Source of the DNA: Mycolicibacterium bacteremicum
GTDB taxonomy: Bacteria; Actinomycetota; Actinomycetes; Mycobacteriales; Mycobacteriaceae
DNA: 64,000 nt
Assembly (NCBI RefSeq): GCF_002086115.1
Contig: NZ_MVHJ01000009.1
Span: 1 to 64,000, forward strand
Direction of reading: 5' to 3'
Position numbers and translations under genes: made by a program. Below are positions 7,551-21,297 of the stretch, in pieces (positions within the stretch are counted from its first letter, which is position 1; each line of letters starts with the position of its first letter). Under the pieces are notes generated by a model. That model saw only the letters and a list, made by a program, of their open reading frames with translations. It did not search any database and had not been told where the DNA came from.

Positions 7551-10500
7551 AGTTCGATCTCCTCCCGCTCGCCACTGCCGGCGAATGCGAGCCGGTCGCT
7601 ACTGACGGTGGCCCATGACAGCGCGTCGATGGCGGCGGCGAGCTGTTCGGGTGTCGGACGTTCGAACAGATTGCGCAGAGGCAGCTCGACACGCGCCGAT
7701 TCGCACACATTCGCCATCACCCGCGCCGCCATCAGCGAATGCCCGCCGAGGTCGAAGAAGTTGTCGAAGACACCGATATCGCTGCGGCGCAACGCTTCAC
7801 TGAACGCAGCGACGACGAGCGCCTCACTGGTGGACCGGGGGTCCACGAACGGGCACGGCTCGCTGCGTTGGTGGGTGGGTGCGGGTAGGGCTTTGCGGTC
7901 GAGTTTGGCGCTGGTGGTCAACGGCAGCGCATCGAGGTACTGGAAGTGCGCAGGCACCATGTACTCGGGCAACCGGGTGTGCAGCACCTGACGCAGATCA
8001 GCGATCAACGACGGCCCCGCATCCGCGGCCACCAGATACGCGACAAGCTTCTTCTCACCGGGAACATCCTCACGATCGATGACCGCAACCTGATGCACCG
8101 CAGGATGTTCGGCGATCACCGTCTCGATCTCACCGAGCTCGACACGGAAACCACGGATCTTGACCTGCTGATCGATACGGCCCAGATACTCCAACTCACC
8201 ACCGGCCCCACGCCGCGCCAGATCCCCACTGCGATACATCGGCCCACCATGGAACGGATCGGTCAAAAAACGCTGCGCATTGAGCTCAGGACGATTCAGA
8301 TACCCCGCCGCCACCCCGGCACCGGCGATATAGAGCTCACCGGGCACACCGATGGGCACCGGCCGCCCCTGCTCATCGAGCAGATAGATCCGGATATCGG
8401 GCAACGGCGCCCCGATCACACTGCCCACACCCGCAACCAGATCAGCCCCGGCGATCCGCCGATAGGTCACATACAACGTCGCCTCGGTGGGCCCGTACAT
8501 ATTGATGACCTGCGGACTGTCATCACCGTAACGCCCGAACCAGGGCGCCAAACTCGCCAACTGCAATGCCTCACCGCACAACAACACATAACGCAACGCA
8601 AACCCAGCACGCGGAGCAACCCGATCAACATCGATGAACGCACAAAACCCGGTCGGCGTCTGACTGAGCACACTGACCCGTTCACGCTCCACCAACCCAC
8701 GAAACGCCGCCGGATCACGACTGGTGTCATGATCGACCACCACCAGCCGACCCCCGACCAGCAACGCCCCCCACAACTCCGACACCGAGATGTCAAACGA
8801 ATACGAATGCCACAACGTCCACACATCATCGGGCCCGAAACCAAACCGCTCAATCGTGGTCTCGAACAGCCGCAACACATTACGGTGAGTCACCCGCACA
8901 CCCTTGGGCTGACCAGTCGAACCCGAGGTATACATCACATACGCCAGATCCCCACCGCGACCCTGCGCCGCCGGCGACGCAGGATCGCGGCCCACCACCG
9001 GCAGCGGCTCATCAAGACACACACACCGCACCGGCAGCCCACCCAGTTCCCCAGCCACACCACGCTGGGTCAACACCACCCCCACACCGGCATCAGCGAG
9101 CATGAACCCCACCCGCTCCACCGGATACAACGGATCCAACGGCAGATAAGCCGCCCCCACCTTCAAAATCCCCAGAATCCCCACCACCACATCAACACCA
9201 CGGGCAACCCGAAGACCCACCACCGCACCGGCACCCACACCCAACCCACGCAGACACCCCGCCACCGCCTCAGCCCGACAGTCAAGCTCGACATAACTCA
9301 ACTCCACCCGACCACCCACACCATCAGCACACACCGCCACCGCATCCGGACGCGCCGCCACCTGACGCGCAAAACCCGCATGCAACGTCACATCCCGAGG
9401 CACCACCACCGGAACCCCACCATCACCCACCAACACCACACGCTCACCCGCACTCAGCAGTGACATGTCGGCCAGTCGACGGGTCGGCTCCGCCACGATC
9501 TGTTCGAGCAGCAGGCGGTACTGGGCAAGCCAGCGTGCGACCGTCGCCTCGTCGAACAGATCGGCATTGAACTCACATTCGAGCACGACGCGGTCGCCGT
9601 CATCGATGGCGGTGACACCGAACTCGAAGTTGTAGTACGCCTTCGGCATCTCAAGACCGGCGACAACGACATCACCGAAATCGAAGGTGCTGCTGAACTT
9701 GTCGTTGAAGAACAGGGACACCAGCGGCATCCGGCCCGGATCCCGGGGCAGCCTCAGCCGCTGCACCAGCGTGCCGAAGGTGAGGCGCTGATGCGCCTGG
9801 GCATCGAAGAATGCGCTGCGCACCGCGCGCAGGTGTTCGGCGAAGGTCAGCTCCTCATCGATGTGGCAGCGCAGCGGAATGGTGTTGACACCGTGCGCCA
9901 CCAGATGACGGTTCTCCTGGAGCGCCTGACTCGCCATCGGCACACCGATGATGAAGTCATCGGCGGCGGTGAGGCGCCCGACGAGCACCTCGAAGGCCGC
10001 CAGCATCGCCACGAACTGGGTCGCCCCCTGCTGCGCCGCGGTCGCGCGGAAGTCGTCGAAGACCGCCTTGTCGATGCTCAGGACCTGCCTGCCGGCGCTG
10101 TAGGTCTTGTACACCGGGCGTGCGTGATCGAGGGGCAGTTCGAAAGACGGGACTCCACTTGCATATTGCTCGGCCCAGAAGTTCAGTGCCGCATCGGTTT
10201 CGGCGAGGATATCGGCTCGCTGCTGGTCGGCCACGAAGTCACGGAAGGATGCGGCCGGGGCCAGCTCGGCCGCCAGCCCGACCCGGTCGGCCGCATAGAT
10301 TCGGGCCAGGTCATCGAAGATCACGGTCGAGGACCATCCGTCGACGATCACGTGGTGCGCGGTGAACACGAATCGGTTGCGGTCGGGGGCCTCGTGGACG
10401 ATTTCCGCGCGCCACAACGGTGCGGCGCCCAGATCGAACGGTGTGCGGGTCTCTCGATCGACGATGCCCGCGATCACCGTCTCACGCTCTCCGGGCTCGA

Positions 10501-10804
10501 GTCCGGAGAGGTCGGTCAGTACCGGTGCAACCGCCACCTCGGACAGGATGCGCTGCGATTCGTCGACCAGATCGATCGAGATGCGCAGGGCCTCATGCCG
10601 CTGTACGATTTCGGACAGCGCATACTGCAACGATTCCACCGACAGCGCACCGTGCAGCGTCAGCACGAAACACTGGTTGTACGAGCAGTTGGCCTCATCG
10701 CTCATGAGGGTCGCCGCACAGATCTCACGTTGCGGCTCGGTCAGTGGGAAGTCGTCGTCGTTCGCCGCGAACGGATCGAAATCGACGGATTCGAAGTGCG
10801 TCAT
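7547..10804 (-). CDS. NRPS, C-A-PCP module (second module)
   Basis: 1085 residues. Condensation domain about 15-440 with the active-site HHVIVDG. Adenylation domain about 465-965 with YTSGSTGQPKG, FDISVSE, NMYGPTEAT and YRSGDLAR. Carrier domain about 985-1055 with FFDLGGHSL as phosphopantetheine site. By alignment to PheA the pocket code reads D-I-S-S-L-C-M-L-Y-K, which I cannot assign to an amino acid. The A domain is virtually identical in DNA to that of the upstream module, so both should load the same residue. ATG at 10804 lies 4 nt after the previous stop; a GTG one codon upstream is possible. The protein ends overlapping the thioesterase start. Confidence 0.92.
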   Translation of the reverse strand: MTHFESVDFDPFAANDDDFPLTEPQREICAATLMSDEANCSYNQCFVLTLHGALSVESLQYALSEIVQRHEALRISIDLVDESQRILSEVAVAPVLTDLSGLEPGERETVIAGIVDRETRTPFDLGAAPLWRAEIVHEAPDRNRFVFTAHHVIVDGWSSTVIFDDLARIYAADRVGLAAELAPAASFRDFVADQQRADILAETDAALNFWAEQYASGVPSFELPLDHARPVYKTYSAGRQVLSIDKAVFDDFRATAAQQGATQFVAMLAAFEVLVGRLTAADDFIIGVPMASQALQENRHLVAHGVNTIPLRCHIDEELTFAEHLRAVRSAFFDAQAHQRLTFGTLVQRLRLPRDPGRMPLVSLFFNDKFSSTFDFGDVVVAGLEMPKAYYNFEFGVTAIDDGDRVVLECEFNADLFDEATVARWLAQYRLLLEQIVAEPTRRLADMSLLSAGERVVLVGDGGVPVVVPRDVTLHAGFARQVAARPDAVAVCADGVGGRVELSYVELDCRAEAVAGCLRGLGVGAGAVVGLRVARGVDVVVGILGILKVGAAYLPLDPLYPVERVGFMLADAGVGVVLTQRGVAGELGGLPVRCVCLDEPLPVVGRDPASPAAQGRGGDLAYVMYTSGSTGQPKGVRVTHRNVLRLFETTIERFGFGPDDVWTLWHSYSFDISVSELWGALLVGGRLVVVDHDTSRDPAAFRGLVERERVSVLSQTPTGFCAFIDVDRVAPRAGFALRYVLLCGEALQLASLAPWFGRYGDDSPQVINMYGPTEATLYVTYRRIAGADLVAGVGSVIGAPLPDIRIYLLDEQGRPVPIGVPGELYIAGAGVAAGYLNRPELNAQRFLTDPFHGGPMYRSGDLARRGAGGELEYLGRIDQQVKIRGFRVELGEIETVIAEHPAVHQVAVIDREDVPGEKKLVAYLVAADAGPSLIADLRQVLHTRLPEYMVPAHFQYLDALPLTTSAKLDRKALPAPTHQRSEPCPFVDPRSTSEALVVAAFSEALRRSDIGVFDNFFDLGGHSLMAARVMANVCESARVELPLRNLFERPTPEQLAAAIDALSWATVSSDRLAFAGSGEREEIEL
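7862..9458. repeat. A-domain duplication, copy 1 (1597 bp)
   Basis: Matches 11151-12747 with an offset of 3289 bases; the only mismatch I noticed is at 8266 (A) versus 11555 (G), which changes a Leu codon silently. The block spans the whole adenylation domain and stops abruptly at the C-A junction and before the PCP. Its coding strand is unusually rich in G and T at third codon positions (GGT, GTG, CTT), unlike the flanking C and PCP domains. This points to recent duplication or gene conversion of an imported A domain. Confidence 0.9.
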
Positions 10805-10808
10805 CACG

Positions 10809-13800
10809 TCACCGCCGCCCGACCAGGGCACGGCTGCGCGCGTGGGCTTCGCGTTGTCTGCGTGCGCGATCCATCGCCTCGCCGGTGCTGACGGTGCTGT
10901 GCTGCTCACCCGCGAGGTGGCGCGCCAGCGTGCGCACGGTCGGGTACTGCAGCAGGGCGACGATCGGCAGATCGGCGCGCAGTTTGTCCGTCAGTTGCGC
11001 GTGCACCCTGATGCTGAGCAGCGAATCGCCGCCGAGTTCGAAGAAGTGGTCGTCGAGACCCACGCTGTCGACGCGCAGTACCGCCTTCCAGACGTCGGCG
11101 ATCGTCTCCTCTGCCGGGTTACGCGGACCCGACGGAGGTTCGCCGTTGCTGCTGCGTTGGTGGGTGGGTGCGGGTAGGGCTTTGCGGTCGAGTTTGGCGC
11201 TGGTGGTCAACGGCAGCGCATCGAGGTACTGGAAGTGCGCAGGCACCATGTACTCGGGCAACCGGGTGTGCAGCACCTGACGCAGATCAGCGATCAACGA
11301 CGGCCCCGCATCCGCGGCCACCAGATACGCGACAAGCTTCTTCTCACCGGGAACATCCTCACGATCGATGACCGCAACCTGATGCACCGCAGGATGTTCG
11401 GCGATCACCGTCTCGATCTCACCGAGCTCGACACGGAAACCACGGATCTTGACCTGCTGATCGATACGGCCCAGATACTCCAACTCACCACCGGCCCCAC
11501 GCCGCGCCAGATCCCCACTGCGATACATCGGCCCACCATGGAACGGATCGGTCAGAAAACGCTGCGCATTGAGCTCAGGACGATTCAGATACCCCGCCGC
11601 CACCCCGGCACCGGCGATATAGAGCTCACCGGGCACACCGATGGGCACCGGCCGCCCCTGCTCATCGAGCAGATAGATCCGGATATCGGGCAACGGCGCC
11701 CCGATCACACTGCCCACACCCGCAACCAGATCAGCCCCGGCGATCCGCCGATAGGTCACATACAACGTCGCCTCGGTGGGCCCGTACATATTGATGACCT
11801 GCGGACTGTCATCACCGTAACGCCCGAACCAGGGCGCCAAACTCGCCAACTGCAATGCCTCACCGCACAACAACACATAACGCAACGCAAACCCAGCACG
11901 CGGAGCAACCCGATCAACATCGATGAACGCACAAAACCCGGTCGGCGTCTGACTGAGCACACTGACCCGTTCACGCTCCACCAACCCACGAAACGCCGCC
12001 GGATCACGACTGGTGTCATGATCGACCACCACCAGCCGACCCCCGACCAGCAACGCCCCCCACAACTCCGACACCGAGATGTCAAACGAATACGAATGCC
12101 ACAACGTCCACACATCATCGGGCCCGAAACCAAACCGCTCAATCGTGGTCTCGAACAGCCGCAACACATTACGGTGAGTCACCCGCACACCCTTGGGCTG
12201 ACCAGTCGAACCCGAGGTATACATCACATACGCCAGATCCCCACCGCGACCCTGCGCCGCCGGCGACGCAGGATCGCGGCCCACCACCGGCAGCGGCTCA
12301 TCAAGACACACACACCGCACCGGCAGCCCACCCAGTTCCCCAGCCACACCACGCTGGGTCAACACCACCCCCACACCGGCATCAGCGAGCATGAACCCCA
12401 CCCGCTCCACCGGATACAACGGATCCAACGGCAGATAAGCCGCCCCCACCTTCAAAATCCCCAGAATCCCCACCACCACATCAACACCACGGGCAACCCG
12501 AAGACCCACCACCGCACCGGCACCCACACCCAACCCACGCAGACACCCCGCCACCGCCTCAGCCCGACAGTCAAGCTCGACATAACTCAACTCCACCCGA
12601 CCACCCACACCATCAGCACACACCGCCACCGCATCCGGACGCGCCGCCACCTGACGCGCAAAACCCGCATGCAACGTCACATCCCGAGGCACCACCACCG
12701 GAACCCCACCATCACCCACCAACACCACACGCTCACCCGCACTCAGCGGGTCGAGTTGACCGAGGAACTTCGTATCGCCATCGGCGAACTGCGCCAGCAG
12801 GTGCACCAGGTGGCCGAGCATCCGCGTGACGGCCGCCGCGGCGAAACGCTTGGTCGAGTAGTCCAGCCGCAGCAGCATGGCGCCGGAGCCGTCGTCGCCG
12901 TAGGCCATCAGTGCGAGTGGGAAGTTCGTCTGTCCCCGGTACTCGAAATGCCGGCCCGGCATCTGGAGTTGCATGTCGAGAGTGTGGTGGTCGTAGACGA
13001 TCACACTCTCGAACAGCGGTGCGCCGCGTGCCACCCCGCTGCACGCCTGCACGGTGCCCAGCGGGGTCTGCTCGTAGGGGCGCTGCGCGCTCTGCTGAGC
13101 GCGCAGCGCGCGCAGCCACGGCCCGATCTCGGCGTCGTCGTCGACGCCGACCCGCATGGGGAGGGTGTTGATGAACAGGCCGGTGATCCGGTCGGCGTCA
13201 TCGAATCCGGTGATGCGGCCGGCGCGCGTCACCCCGAACACGATGTCGGACTCTCCGGAGTAGCGGTGCAGCAGGACCGCCCATGCGGCCTGCACCATCG
13301 TGCTGACCGAGACATCGGCCCGGTGCGCCGCGTGGCGCAGCTGCTCGGTCAGATCCTTCGGCAGACGCTGCTCACAGGCGCTCGCCGGTGCGGTGCTCTC
13401 ATCGGCGGCATGCGGTGCGTCGATCCCGAAGGGTGTCGACGTGCCGAAGTCACCCAGCCGCTCGCGCCAGAATGTCTCGGCTACACCGTGATCGAGCGAG
13501 CGACGCCATTCGATGTAGTCGCGGTACGGACGTGCCGCCGGCAATGACAACAACTCCCCACGCAGCGCGGCCTCATAGAGCGCGAACCATTCGTGCAACA
13601 CGATGTAGGAACGTCCGTCGAGCAGGGCGTGGTGAAATGTCCACAGAACTCTGCTCTTTCCCGCGGGAAGCCGGGCGATGAAGAGCCTCATCATCGGGGC
13701 CCGGGACATATCGACATCGAGGCGGCTGTCGGCGAGCACGTGGGCATCGAAGCGCTCGTCGGCCACCTCCGGGGCGATATCGCGCCAGTCGGCGACTGTG

Positions 13801-14046
13801 GCGGCGAGTGGCGCATGCGCCAGCACTTCCTGGCACGGCTCCCCGACGTCCACCCAGCGGAATCGCGTGCGCATGACCGAATGCCGTTGCATCACCTGTG
13901 CCATGGCCTGCTCGAACAGCGCGACGTCGAGTTCCTCGTCCACCGAGATGACGACATGTTCGATGTTCGTGCCGTCCCCCGGCGCGCTCAATGCCTGATA
14001 CAGCATGCTCGCCTGCATCGGCGACAGCTCGTAGCTGTCCACCACC

Positions 14047-14054
<8 letters not shown>
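10809..14054 (-). CDS. NRPS, C-A-PCP module (first module)
   Basis: 1081 residues. Condensation domain about 1-430 with HHALLDG as catalytic motif. Adenylation domain about 440-945, the same 1.6-kb DNA block as in the following protein, with pocket code D-I-S-S-L-C-M-L-Y-K. Carrier domain about 965-1035 with FFELGGDSLLS. The start MDEVVDSYELSPMQ at 14054 overlaps the PKS stop by 8 bases (ATGGATGA) and has GAGGAG upstream. Its C domain should accept the beta-aminoacyl chain from the PKS aminotransferase protein and condense it with the first amino acid. No epimerase, methyltransferase or cyclisation domain is present. Confidence 0.92.
11151..12747. repeat. A-domain duplication, copy 2 (1597 bp)
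   Basis: Second copy of the block at 7862-9458. The two flanks differ immediately: T at 11150 versus C at 7861, and G at 12748 versus A at 9459. Sharp edges at domain boundaries indicate that the exchange involved only the adenylation unit. Confidence 0.9.
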
Positions 14055-18387
<4,333 letters not shown>

Positions 18388-18518
18388 CGGATGGCCGCCC
18401 CCACGTCCGGTTATGTTGGTGTGCTGGTTTTTTGACTCTGGCCCGCACATGGCTCGAAAGACGATATGACGTCTCTTCTGTCACCGAAGAGTACGAGTAT
18501 GCGGCGAGTTTCGCTAGG

Positions 18519-18535
18519 GGTTACAAGACGTAACC
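18519..18535. promoter_or_regulatory. perfect inverted repeat GGTTAC-N5-GTAACC upstream of PKS
   Basis: Six-base arms with a five-base spacer, 132 bases upstream of the PKS start. The size and symmetry fit an operator for a dimeric regulator; no matching regulator is identified and no second copy was noticed. Confidence 0.4.
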
Positions 18536-18785
18536 GAAAGGGGTGTAGGCATTTTCGTCACCGACACCGGCTTCCGGAGGCCCCTGCAACACCCACCGGT
18601 GAACCGGGGGCTAGTTCTCCATCACCCCCGGGTCTAGTTCCTCTGGACCCTCGTTTCACCGTGCATCTGCGCTCAGGGCGCCGCGCCCGCCGCGGAAACG
18701 TCTGCACAACCAGCGTAATGGTCCGGCGTGGGTGCGAGCGCACGAAACCGAGAGCTAGCCGGGTTAATCCAGGGACTGGGTAGCG

Positions 18786-18845
18786 ATTCATCCGAAATAT
18801 CGTTCCTATGGTCCATGTACTGCCGGCAGCCAGCAAACAATAGTG
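18786..18845 (+). promoter_or_regulatory. shared island promoter, copy upstream of ugd operon
   Basis: Reading toward ugd: CCGAAATATCG (18792-18802), GGTCCATGTAC (18810-18820), 19 bases, then ATAGTG (18840-18845). The same elements with identical spacing precede glmS (50205-50264) and the first luxR-type gene (51115-51175). AATAGT could serve as a -10 hexamer and the near-palindromic GGTCCATGTAC would overlap the -35 region, as expected for an activator-dependent promoter. The predicted leader of the ugd mRNA is about 130 bases. Confidence 0.65.
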
Positions 18846-18983
18846 AGCATGTGCTTCACGAGATGACTCGACATGGTGTCCGCCACGAGTGTTCGTGCAG
18901 CCAGCCTGCTGACATTGATCGGCCGTCTCGCCGTCCGGAATCTTCACCGGAGTCCGAGCCGCGGCCTGAATGGGGGATCTGAC

Positions 18984-20303
18984 GTGAAGGTCGCCGTAAT
19001 CGGAGCCGGGTACCTGGGGCTGACACATGCCGCATGTCTGGCGCAACTCGGGCACAGCGTGCTGACCGCCGATACCGATCCGGACAAAGTGTCCAGACTG
19101 CGTTCTGGCGCAGTACCGTTCTTCGAGCCCGGACTGGACATCCTCGTCCACGACGGAATGGCCTCCGGACGTCTCGAGTTCACCGAATCATCCTCTGAGG
19201 CAGCAGCATTCGCCGACATACATTTCATCACCGTCGGCACACCGCAGAACAAGGACGATGCGAGCGCCGACCTGTCCTACGTCGAGGCGGCGATCGACTC
19301 CCTGTGCCGCCATCTCGACCGGCCCGCGCTCATCGTCGGCAAGTCGACGGTGCCGGTGGGAACCGCCCAGCGGCTGGCGGATCGGGTACGCCGGACCGCC
19401 CCCGCCGGCGCCGCGGTGAAGCTGACGTGGAATCCGGAGTTCCTCAGGGAAGGGTTCGCGATACAGGACACCTTGCATCCGGACCGGATCGTGCTGGGCC
19501 TGGAGGACCGTCGCGATCTCCGCTCCGAGGAGACCATCCGGGAACTGTATGCCCCGCTTCTGGACGAGGGCATCCCGTTCCTGGTGACGAGCCTCGAGAC
19601 CGCCGAACTGGCCAAGGTCGCGGCCAATGCGTTCCTCGCCACCAAGATCTCGTTCATCAACGCGATCGCCGAAGTGTGTGAGGCCGCCTCTGCGGATGTC
19701 ACATCGCTCGCCGACGTGATCGGGTACGACGACCGCATCGGACGCCGATTCCTCAATGCCGGGTTGGGGTTCGGTGGCGGCTGTCTGTCCAAGGACATCC
19801 GGGCATTCATCTCCCGCGCACACGAACTGGGTGTGGGCGAATCACTGAACTTCCTGCGGGAGATCGACGGCATCAACCTCCGGCGCCGTACCCGCGTTGT
19901 CACGATGGCCCGGGAGGAGTGTGGATCACTCGCCGGAGCACGGGTCGCCGTCCTCGGTTCGGCGTTCAAACCGAACACCGATGACATCCGCGATTCGCCC
20001 GCGCTGGCCGTCGCCGACCAGATCCGTTCGGAGGGTGCGGATGTGACGGTCTACGACCCCAAGGCGATGGACAACTCCCGGAAATCTTTCCCGGCGCTCA
20101 ACTTTGCGTTCTCCGCTGTCGAGGCCTGCATGGAAGCCGACGCCGTTCTCGTGCTCACCGAGTGGGACGAGTTCCGCCGGCTTCGGCCAGAGGAACTGGC
20201 CGCTGTCACCACATCCCGGCGCATCATCGACGCGCGAAACTGCCTCGATCCGGACATCTGGCGAGCGGCGGGCTGGACCTATCGCGGGCTGGGATGCCAA
20301 TGA
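18984..20303 (+). CDS. ugd: UDP-glucose 6-dehydrogenase
   Basis: Oxidises UDP-glucose twice with NAD+ to UDP-glucuronate. 439 residues, the usual family length. The N-terminal NAD fold is VKVAVIGAGYLGLTHAACLA; the nucleophile lies in GGGCLSKD (about residue 263); the C-terminal UDP-binding half has LGSAFKPNTDDIRDSPA. The GTG at 18984 follows GGGGGAT at a good distance, while longer in-frame starts lack homology. First gene of the plus-strand operon; the next gene encodes an enzyme using its product. A second nucleotide-sugar dehydrogenase (31871-33208) resembles AlgD instead, so the two probably use different sugars. Confidence 0.9.
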   Translation: MKVAVIGAGYLGLTHAACLAQLGHSVLTADTDPDKVSRLRSGAVPFFEPGLDILVHDGMASGRLEFTESSSEAAAFADIHFITVGTPQNKDDASADLSYVEAAIDSLCRHLDRPALIVGKSTVPVGTAQRLADRVRRTAPAGAAVKLTWNPEFLREGFAIQDTLHPDRIVLGLEDRRDLRSEETIRELYAPLLDEGIPFLVTSLETAELAKVAANAFLATKISFINAIAEVCEAASADVTSLADVIGYDDRIGRRFLNAGLGFGGGCLSKDIRAFISRAHELGVGESLNFLREIDGINLRRRTRVVTMAREECGSLAGARVAVLGSAFKPNTDDIRDSPALAVADQIRSEGADVTVYDPKAMDNSRKSFPALNFAFSAVEACMEADAVLVLTEWDEFRRLRPEELAAVTTSRRIIDARNCLDPDIWRAAGWTYRGLGCQ

Positions 20304-20349
20304 CGACTTTCACTGATCGGACCTACTCGGACAGCAGAGGACAACACTC

Positions 20350-21297
20350 ATGAGGATTCTCGTCACCGGTGGAGCCGGCTTCCTCGGATCGAACCTGTGC
20401 ACCGTGCTCGTCGGACGTGGGGACACGGTGTTCTGCATCGACGATCTGTCGACCGGCCGCCGCACGAATCTGGAACACCTCTTCACCTCACCCCAGTTCA
20501 CCTTCATCGAAGGCACTGTCCTGGAACCGATCTCTTTGACCGAATGTGTCGACGGCGTCGTACATCTGGCCAGTCCGGCCTCGCCGCCGGCATACCTTGA
20601 GCGACCGATCTTCACCTTGCGCACCGGCTCGGAAGGCACCCGTAACGCGCTCGACTTCGCACTTAAGCATTCGGCCCGCTTCGTCCTGGCCTCGACCAGT
20701 GAGGTCTACGGTGACCCGCTGGTCCATCCGCAATCAGAGGATTACTGGGGCAATGTCAACCCGCTCGGCCCGCGCAGCGTCTACGACGAGGCGAAGCGCT
20801 ATGCGGAATCGTTGACCACCGCCTACCGCTCCTCGTGCGGAGTGGACACCGGGATCGTGCGCATCTTCAACACCTACGGACCCGGGATGCGCTCCGACGA
20901 CGGGCGGGTCGTGACCAACTTCATCGACCAGGCACTGCGTTGCGCACCCCTGACGGTCTTCGGCGATGGCAGCCAGACCCGGAGCCTGTGCTACGTGGAC
21001 GACCTCGTCCGGGGATTGGTGGCGATGCTCGACTCGCACGAACAGGGGCCGATCAACCTGGGCAACCCGACCGAGCTCACGGTGCACCAGATCGCAGAGT
21101 TGGTAGCCGAATTGGTGGTCTCCTCGTCTGAGATCGAGCGCCACCCGCTCCCCGAGGACGATCCCACCCGCCGTAAGCCCGACATCACCAGGGCCCGCGA
21201 ACTACTCGGGTGGACCCCCGAGGTCGAGCTGCAGGACGGGCTCGCGCGCACCATCGAGTGGCATATCGCGACGATGCAGGAGATCCGCGCATCATGA
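20350..21297 (+). CDS. UDP-glucuronate decarboxylase (UDP-xylose synthase)-like SDR enzyme
   Basis: 315 residues, extended short-chain dehydrogenase. NAD motif GGAGFLG near residue 8, ASPASPPAY, then the hallmark run YWGNVNPLGPRSVYDEAKRY with the catalytic YxxxK, typical of UDP-xylose synthases rather than GalE epimerases. It would convert the UDP-glucuronate made by the preceding gene into UDP-xylose (or the 4-keto intermediate). It starts 46 bases after ugd with AGAGGA upstream, and its stop overlaps the next start (ATGA). Confidence 0.85.
   Translation: MRILVTGGAGFLGSNLCTVLVGRGDTVFCIDDLSTGRRTNLEHLFTSPQFTFIEGTVLEPISLTECVDGVVHLASPASPPAYLERPIFTLRTGSEGTRNALDFALKHSARFVLASTSEVYGDPLVHPQSEDYWGNVNPLGPRSVYDEAKRYAESLTTAYRSSCGVDTGIVRIFNTYGPGMRSDDGRVVTNFIDQALRCAPLTVFGDGSQTRSLCYVDDLVRGLVAMLDSHEQGPINLGNPTELTVHQIAELVAELVVSSSEIERHPLPEDDPTRRKPDITRARELLGWTPEVELQDGLARTIEWHIATMQEIRAS

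Larger units (their letters stand above)
18388..18983. other. divergent regulatory region between PKS and ugd operons
   Basis: 596 bases without a credible gene. Closest to the PKS is a perfect inverted repeat GGTTAC-N5-GTAACC at 18519-18535, and further out are two direct CTAGTTC repeats at 18611-18617 and 18634-18640 (23 bases apart). The ugd side carries the shared island promoter at 18786-18845. No copy of that promoter faces the PKS, so the two divergent operons may be controlled differently. Confidence 0.6.

Noticed and set aside
7946-13547. Very long plus-strand open frames (over 500 and 750 codons) opposite the NRPS genes
   Set aside because: They are rich in His, Thr, Pro and Arg and arise from the codon bias of the A-domain block on the minus strand; the minus frames carry all NRPS motifs.
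18466-18783. Plus-strand frame of 105 codons between PKS and ugd
   Set aside because: Arg-rich, no start signal, and it occupies the regulatory region with inverted and direct repeats.
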